Below, in pieces: positions 59,775 to 64,000 of a stretch of DNA of 64,000 nucleotides; within the stretch, counting starts at the first letter, position 1, and every line of letters starts with the position of its first letter. Below the pieces are notes generated by a model. That model was not told the DNA's origin. It saw nothing but the letters and a program-made list of their open reading frames with translations, and did not search any database. The position numbers were made by a program, and so were the translations under genes. The DNA comes from Bryobacterales bacterium (GTDB lineage: Bacteria > Acidobacteriota > Terriglobia > Bryobacterales > Bryobacteraceae): NCBI GenBank assembly GCA_020851555.1, contig JADZCM010000001.1, positions 178,344 through 242,343 on the forward strand, in the 5' to 3' direction.

Positions 59775-61013
59775 CTATCTCTCCAAGCGGTAGGCCGTGA
59801 GGCCTGACAGGAGCTTCGGGTAGAAGTCCGTCGACTTCTGCGGCATGACACCTCCCGAAAACGCAACCCTGCTGACGTCCGCAATAGCGGCAGGCTCGAG
59901 CAGAAAAGCGAGCCGGGTTCTGCCCCCGCGCACCTCGGCCAGCGCCGCCTCCAGGCCGCGGATGTAGCGGATGCGCTGCTCCTTCCGGACCTGGTCCTCG
60001 CCGATTCCCATCAACTCGCGCAGGATGCTCTCATGCAGGAACGAAACATCCAGTCGCCCGGATTCGCGCGCCGCGCTCAGCAAATAGAGTTCTCCCGGCG
60101 CAGCGGCCACCCCGAGGCGGATCTCATCCGGGTGCGGCCCGGACCAGGCCGCCCGCAACGCCTCGAGTCCCGCAACCCTCTCCAAACGGAACTTCGCGCG
60201 CGCGGCCGCCAGCAGGCCCTCCACGTCCATGTGATCCACCAGGCGGTGTGTGGCCAGGATGCGCAGGCCCGGTGAGTCCATATTGACGAAGGTCATCATG
60301 ACGTAACGGGCGTCCGCGAGACGCGGGCATTCGTCGCGGAAGGCGAGGGCGGTCTCATAGCGGTGGTGACCGTCGGCGATGATCAGTTGCTTGTCAAGCA
60401 TCGTGTGCCGGATGGAGGCGATGTGCACCGGCTCACAGACCCTCCAGACCCGGTGCAGGGCGCCGTACTCGTCGGCAACCGAGGCGATCGGGTCATCGCC
60501 GGCCGCCTCATCCAGGACGGCTTCAACCTCGCACGCGGGGTCGGAATACAGCATGAAGATCTGGCCGAAGTGCATGCGCAGGCGGCGCAACAACTCCAGG
60601 CGGTCCTGCTTCGGACCGGCCAGCGTGAGTTCGTGGCGATGCACGACGCCCGCCGAATGGTCTTCCACCGCGCCCAGCCCGATCAGCCCTTTCCGCAAAA
60701 GCCGCTCGCCGGAGTCCGGCTCCTGGAACTCCTGAAAATAGGCGTAGAAGGCCGCTGCCGGCTCCTGCTCTAAAATGCCGGCCGAGGTCCATTCGTCCAG
60801 TCTGCGGGCGGCGCGGGTGTACGGGTTGTCGGCCTCGTTGTCGGCGTCCAGAGGCTTATCCAAAATGAGCCGGACCAGGTTGTAGGGGCTCAGCGACAAA
60901 TAGCGCTCCCGCATCGCGGGAGTGATCTTGTCGTAAGGTTGCGTTACCAGATCTTGCAGCGGCCCCGCGGCAGCGCTGTAGCGCCACGCACGGAACGGGG
61001 ACAGGTCAGCCAT
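59775..61013 (-). CDS. DUF1015 family protein
   Basis: The 412-residue protein is a clear DUF1015 member: it starts MADLSPFRAWRYSAAAGPLQDLVTQPYDKITPAMRERYLSLSPYNLVRLIL and has the central motif LIIADGHHRYETALAFRDE, with a conserved DGHHR. The function of the family is not established. A distant link to ParB/sulfiredoxin-type folds has been proposed; I cannot confirm it from sequence. It is cytoplasmic. An extended -10 (61028-61036) lies just before the ATG at 61011-61013. It probably forms its own unit. Confidence 0.9.
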   Translation of the reverse strand: MADLSPFRAWRYSAAAGPLQDLVTQPYDKITPAMRERYLSLSPYNLVRLILDKPLDADNEADNPYTRAARRLDEWTSAGILEQEPAAAFYAYFQEFQEPDSGERLLRKGLIGLGAVEDHSAGVVHRHELTLAGPKQDRLELLRRLRMHFGQIFMLYSDPACEVEAVLDEAAGDDPIASVADEYGALHRVWRVCEPVHIASIRHTMLDKQLIIADGHHRYETALAFRDECPRLADARYVMMTFVNMDSPGLRILATHRLVDHMDVEGLLAAARAKFRLERVAGLEALRAAWSGPHPDEIRLGVAAAPGELYLLSAARESGRLDVSFLHESILRELMGIGEDQVRKEQRIRYIRGLEAALAEVRGGRTRLAFLLEPAAIADVSRVAFSGGVMPQKSTDFYPKLLSGLTAYRLER

Positions 61014-61027
61014 GTCAACAGGAACCC

Positions 61028-61036
61028 AGCATAGCA
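61028..61036 (-). promoter_or_regulatory. Candidate extended -10 promoter of the DUF1015 gene
   Basis: On the minus strand TGCTATGCT fits TGnTAnnnT, 14 bases before the start codon. The transcript leader would be only about 8 bases. The remaining 61037-61223 shows nothing that I recognise. Confidence 0.4.
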
Positions 61037-61223
61037 GAGCCGCGTCCGCGGATCAGACGGACGTGAAAACGGCTCACAACAACCGTGCTCTCCGGTGGAA
61101 AGCGCTGCGGGCGGGCGATCACCCGCTTTTCAGCCTCCTGCGTCCTGGCTCCACGCGGGAGTTCGCGCCGCTCATCGCGGCCGGCTGGGTTCAAGACCGC
61201 GGCCAGGTCCCGCGCGCCCTGCT

Positions 61224-62939
61224 TCAGCGGTAGCGGTAAAGCCGCACGCGTTGAATGCCGCCCGGGCGTCCCAGCGCTCCGATCCTCAGCGCCTTCCCCT
61301 GGCTGTTCTCGTCGCCGTTGAGCCGGCGCCCCGGTCTCCATTGGCCGCCCACGTATGCGCCTTCGTCAATAGAGGCGATACCGGCGGCCGGCGGACCCGG
61401 GGTGTTGGGTGAAAAGGTGACGCTTACCGGACCGCTTCCCGCCGCGAGGTACTCGTCCGGCCCCAGCGAGATGAACAGCGCAGCCGACCGCTGCGGCGCT
61501 TGAACTGCCGGGAAGGGCGGCGGCGCGGCCCCGGCAACCGGTTTGGCGGGAGCAGCGGGCGCGGGCGCGCGTCCGCGCGGGTAGCTTACCTCCAGCGTGT
61601 AAGCGCCGAGCGGGACCTTCTGCGGAGGATCTTCCGCGCCCACCACCACGCCGGCCATCGTCCCCTTACCCTGGTGTTCCAGAATCAGCGGGGCCAGTTG
61701 GGCGAGGATCTCATAGCTCTTGGCGAGGGGCAGCTCGGCGGGTTCGGTGCGGGCGCCGGATTGGGGCGGAATTCCCAGCGAGTCGATGGCGAAGGGCGCA
61801 AAACCCATGGCGTCGTGCCGTCCGATGGCGTAGAAGACGTTGTAAGCGCCGGTCGCCCCGCTGGTCTCAGGAATAAAGAGCGGGTTGCCCATCTGGTGGA
61901 ACCAGGCGCACCAGTCGGTGAAGTTCGCGGCATAGATGTCCGGCGCCAGGAAGTCGATCCGCGGCGCGCCGGCCTGCCAGACGGGCATGACATGCGGCAA
62001 CGGGCCGCCGCTCGGCCAGTCGCCGGGCTTGCGGTCCGGCCCGGAGAGCCAGGCGTTCACGTACATCGGCAGCGCGTACTCCTGCTTGCCCGCCGCCGCC
62101 ACCTGGTCGATGTACCGCGCATAGTGCCAGGCCATGAAGATCTCGTCCGTGGACGGGCCCTTGCCGAAGACCTGCTCCCAGGAGCCCGAAGTCTTCGACC
62201 CGGCCGCTTCCCAAAGGCGCCGGAACTCCGGCGGCAGGGCCTCGCGGTTCTTCCCGATGTGGTCGATCAGTTCTCTCGGGACCGGCTCGGCGAAGGCCTT
62301 GTTGGCCGCCTCCGACCTGTCGCGGGAATCGCCGAGGACGCCGACCTCATTCTCAACCTGCACCATGAGGACCGTGTGCTGGCTGCCGTCCACCTCTTTG
62401 ATGTGCCTCATCAGGGCCGCAAAGGCCCGGGCGTCCGCCTCAAGGCTCTCCCGGCTGAAGGTGGAGAGGATCTCGACGCCCTTCCCCGTGCTGTCCTGGA
62501 CGCGGGGGAACCGCTCCTGATTGGTCTTGACCCACGCCGGAGCATAACTGGACATGCCGTTCTTCCAGCTTCCGAACCAGAGCAGAACCAGGCGCATGCT
62601 GTGCGTCCTTGCGTCCCGGATCAGGCCGTCCACCAGGGTGAAGTCGAACTTGCCCTCCTCCGGCTCGATCAACTCCCAGGAGACCGGCGGCAACACGGTG
62701 TTGATGTGCATGGCGGCCAGGCGAGGCCAGATCGGCTGCATGTACTCGAGGCTGGAGGAACTGGAGTTGTGCAACTCGCCCGCCAGCATGAGAAAAGGCT
62801 TGCCGTCCACGATCAGTTGGGTGGCCGTGCCCTGCTTCTGAAGACGCGGAACCTCGGAGACGGGCCGCGTCTGGGAGCAGCTTATCAGAACTACCAGCGC
62901 GGTGATGGCGGAAACGCCCGCGATCAGACGGACTCTCAT
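61224..62939 (-). CDS. Lipoprotein GH35-like beta-galactosidase with DUF5597-type tail
   Basis: The 571-residue product has a lipoprotein signal (AITALVVLISCSQ, lipobox LISC). The clan-A barrel follows, with MLAGELHNSSSSSLEYMQPIWPRLAAMHINTVLPPVSWELIEPEEGKFDF at its opening, the acid/base Glu in MVQVENEVGVLG and the nucleophile Glu in LFIPETSGATGA. The C-terminal region from about residue 390 is of the DUF5597 kind (GTMAGVVVGAEDPPQ). It contains a Pro/Ala-rich linker (PAPAAPAKPVAGAAPPPFPA). It is probably anchored in the outer or inner membrane and acts on galactosides. The Hyi-like gene lies 21 bases upstream in the same operon. Confidence 0.85.
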   Translation of the reverse strand: MRVRLIAGVSAITALVVLISCSQTRPVSEVPRLQKQGTATQLIVDGKPFLMLAGELHNSSSSSLEYMQPIWPRLAAMHINTVLPPVSWELIEPEEGKFDFTLVDGLIRDARTHSMRLVLLWFGSWKNGMSSYAPAWVKTNQERFPRVQDSTGKGVEILSTFSRESLEADARAFAALMRHIKEVDGSQHTVLMVQVENEVGVLGDSRDRSEAANKAFAEPVPRELIDHIGKNREALPPEFRRLWEAAGSKTSGSWEQVFGKGPSTDEIFMAWHYARYIDQVAAAGKQEYALPMYVNAWLSGPDRKPGDWPSGGPLPHVMPVWQAGAPRIDFLAPDIYAANFTDWCAWFHQMGNPLFIPETSGATGAYNVFYAIGRHDAMGFAPFAIDSLGIPPQSGARTEPAELPLAKSYEILAQLAPLILEHQGKGTMAGVVVGAEDPPQKVPLGAYTLEVSYPRGRAPAPAAPAKPVAGAAPPPFPAVQAPQRSAALFISLGPDEYLAAGSGPVSVTFSPNTPGPPAAGIASIDEGAYVGGQWRPGRRLNGDENSQGKALRIGALGRPGGIQRVRLYRYR

Positions 62940-62960
62940 TCTCTCCCCTCTCCCCGCTGG

Positions 62961-63788
62961 TCAAACGTCGCAGATGGTGATCGCCTGGTCGAGCGAGGTC
63001 AGGGGATCCCGCAGCGGCGTGAACTCATGGCCCAGGTAGCCGGTGTAGCCGGTGTCCACGATGGCCTGGCAGATGGCGCGGTAGTTCAGTTCCTGCGTGT
63101 CGTCGATCTCGTGCCGCCCCGGATTGCCCGCCGTATGGAAGTGGCCGATGTACTGGATATTGTCCCGGATCGTCCGGATGATATCCCCTTCCATGATCTG
63201 CATGTGGTAGATGTCGTAGAGAATCTTGACGCGGGGCGAGCCGACCATCTTACAGATGTCCACCAGCTTCTGGGTGTGATCGGCAAAGGCGTCGGGGTGA
63301 TTCACCTTGCTGTTGAACAGCTCCATGCAGATGGTCACCCTTTTGTCTTCGGCCACGGCCTTCACGCGGTTCAGAAACGCCACGCAGAGCTCCGTCGCTT
63401 CGGCGTCCGGCTGGCCCTGTTTCGTGGCGAAGGTGACGATCACGTTGGGCATCCCGCCTTCGGAAGCCAGCGTGATGTTCTCGATCAACTGCTTCTCGGC
63501 CTTCTCGTGATTCTCCTTCTTGTTGATGCCGCTCGTGCCGGACGACATGACGGAGATCAGCCCGTACTTCTTAAGCATGGGGTAGTCGCCCGGGCCGATA
63601 AGATCGAGACCCACCAGGCCGAGCCGTGCCGCCTGCTGGCACATGAACTCCATGGTGGCGCCCTTGCCGAAGCAGCCCCTGGTGGAGCCCTGTTTGAGCC
63701 TGCCTTTGCGTTTGACCGGCTGGTCGGCGGCGAGGGCAGGCAGCCCGGCTAAGCCCGCCGCCGCGGGGACAAAAGATCTTCGCGTCAT
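62961..63788 (-). CDS. Exported Hyi-like TIM-barrel sugar isomerase
   Basis: The 275-residue product has a Tat-like signal (MTRRSFVPAAAGLAGLPALAA) and the xylose isomerase-like barrel of the hydroxypyruvate isomerase family. The metal ligands are visible: Glu in ICMELFNSKVNHP, Asp/His in ILYDIYHMQIMEGD, His in YIGHFHTAGNPGRHE and Glu in GYLGHEFTPLRD. The normal Hyi is cytoplasmic; here an export signal is present. AGGAGG stands 8 bases before the ATG at 63786-63788. It shares an operon with the GH35-like lipoprotein. True substrate unknown. Confidence 0.85.
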   Translation of the reverse strand: MTRRSFVPAAAGLAGLPALAADQPVKRKGRLKQGSTRGCFGKGATMEFMCQQAARLGLVGLDLIGPGDYPMLKKYGLISVMSSGTSGINKKENHEKAEKQLIENITLASEGGMPNVIVTFATKQGQPDAEATELCVAFLNRVKAVAEDKRVTICMELFNSKVNHPDAFADHTQKLVDICKMVGSPRVKILYDIYHMQIMEGDIIRTIRDNIQYIGHFHTAGNPGRHEIDDTQELNYRAICQAIVDTGYTGYLGHEFTPLRDPLTSLDQAITICDV

Positions 63789-64000
63789 CTGGAAATCCTC
63801 CTGAAACGTGAGGCTGAAATACCACCTGATTCTAGCCCAAGCAGCATTTCGTTGCCAGCGGAAGTTCCGGCAGGCAGCGATTCCGCAACCAGGGCACCGG
63901 CCAGGCGGGAATAGGCGTGGGAGGAGAGGCTTACGGGGTTTGCGTCGAGCGGCGGAGATTCGTGGGCGGGATCGGAAGCCGAGGGAGGGGACAGGCGAGG
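63785..64000 (-). other. Right edge: possible end of another gene, or promoter region
   Basis: On the minus strand one frame is open from the right edge for 71 codons and ends in TGA overlapping the Hyi-like ATG (ATGA). This fits a coupled upstream gene, but the sequence (Pro/Ser-rich, few hydrophobics) resembles nothing known. Alternatively a TAGAAT -10-like box (near 63832) is the Hyi promoter. It cannot be decided here. Confidence 0.3.

Noticed and set aside
61500..63752. 750-codon open frame on the plus strand opposite the GH35-like and Hyi-like genes
   Set aside because: It runs antisense to two well-identified proteins and its translation is Gly/Arg/Val-rich with no family features; a GC-rich shadow frame.
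1..64000. tRNA, rRNA, insertion sequence or prophage in the window
   Set aside because: No cloverleaf-like or rRNA sequence was recognised in gaps, and no transposase, integrase or phage gene was seen. A tRNA or Infernal search could still find a missed RNA.

Overview
The window is one contiguous stretch of a GC-rich bacterial chromosome. Two protein families point to the Acidobacteriota, most likely the Bryobacterales/Solibacter branch: a BNR-repeat protein ending in what looks like the TIGR03437 'Solibacter C-terminal' domain (27568-29499), and a VWFA-related protein of the acidobacterial TIGR03436 type (55270-56256). The many Tat-like or Sec-exported sugar enzymes, sulfatase and glycosidases agree with this. 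The organism is Gram-negative (BamA, Skp, Wza-type exporter, outer-membrane barrel). The placement is my inference from family recognition, not from a search.

Layout. 1-1900: lutA and the 5' part of lutB (lactate oxidation), running off the left edge. 2043-5720: skp-bamA, outer-membrane assembly. 5895-9696: exopolysaccharide export (Wza-like, Wzz-like, tyrosine autokinase, small membrane protein). 9965-13184: a barrel protein and two exported proteins resembling the two unrelated families of mannonate dehydratase. 13308-22650: a partial complex I operon in the order nuoC-D-I-J-K-L-M-N-H, without A, B, E, F and G. 22751-29499: a compact minus-strand block with an orphan flgBC pair, bshA (bacillithiol), a lipoprotein with a glycosidase-type propeller, an orphan histidine kinase, an apparently exported methyltransferase and the BNR/TIGR03437 protein. 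29677-31325: FecR-like protein, secreted helical protein and a tiny Cys-rich protein. 31374-36917: UroD-like protein, clan-A glycosidase, exported SelA-like PLP enzyme, SGNH hydrolase and a single-domain response regulator. 37105-41395: housekeeping chain rimO-yacG-pgpA-propeller-cinA. 41471-45096: sulfatase and S9 peptidase. 45165-48710: gamma carbonic anhydrase, hisS, aspS. 48694-49764: a membrane protein and a small secreted protein with a tandem 17-residue repeat. 50225-55200: a type III-A (Csm) CRISPR effector operon, cas10-csm2-csm3-csm4-csm5. 55270-63788: VWFA protein, a very large unknown secreted protein, DUF1015 protein, GH35-like lipoprotein and an exported Hyi-like sugar isomerase.

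The most interesting part is 49489-55200. The Csm operon has an HD-less Cas10 with an intact GGDD motif, and no array, cas1/cas2, cas6 or recognisable cyclic-oligoadenylate effector can be seen anywhere in the window. Beside it, across 460 bp of gene-free DNA, is a secreted mini-protein made of a signal segment and two near-identical 17-residue units, with a perfect 15-bp palindrome upstream. No tRNA, rRNA, insertion sequence, prophage or CRISPR array was recognised by eye.
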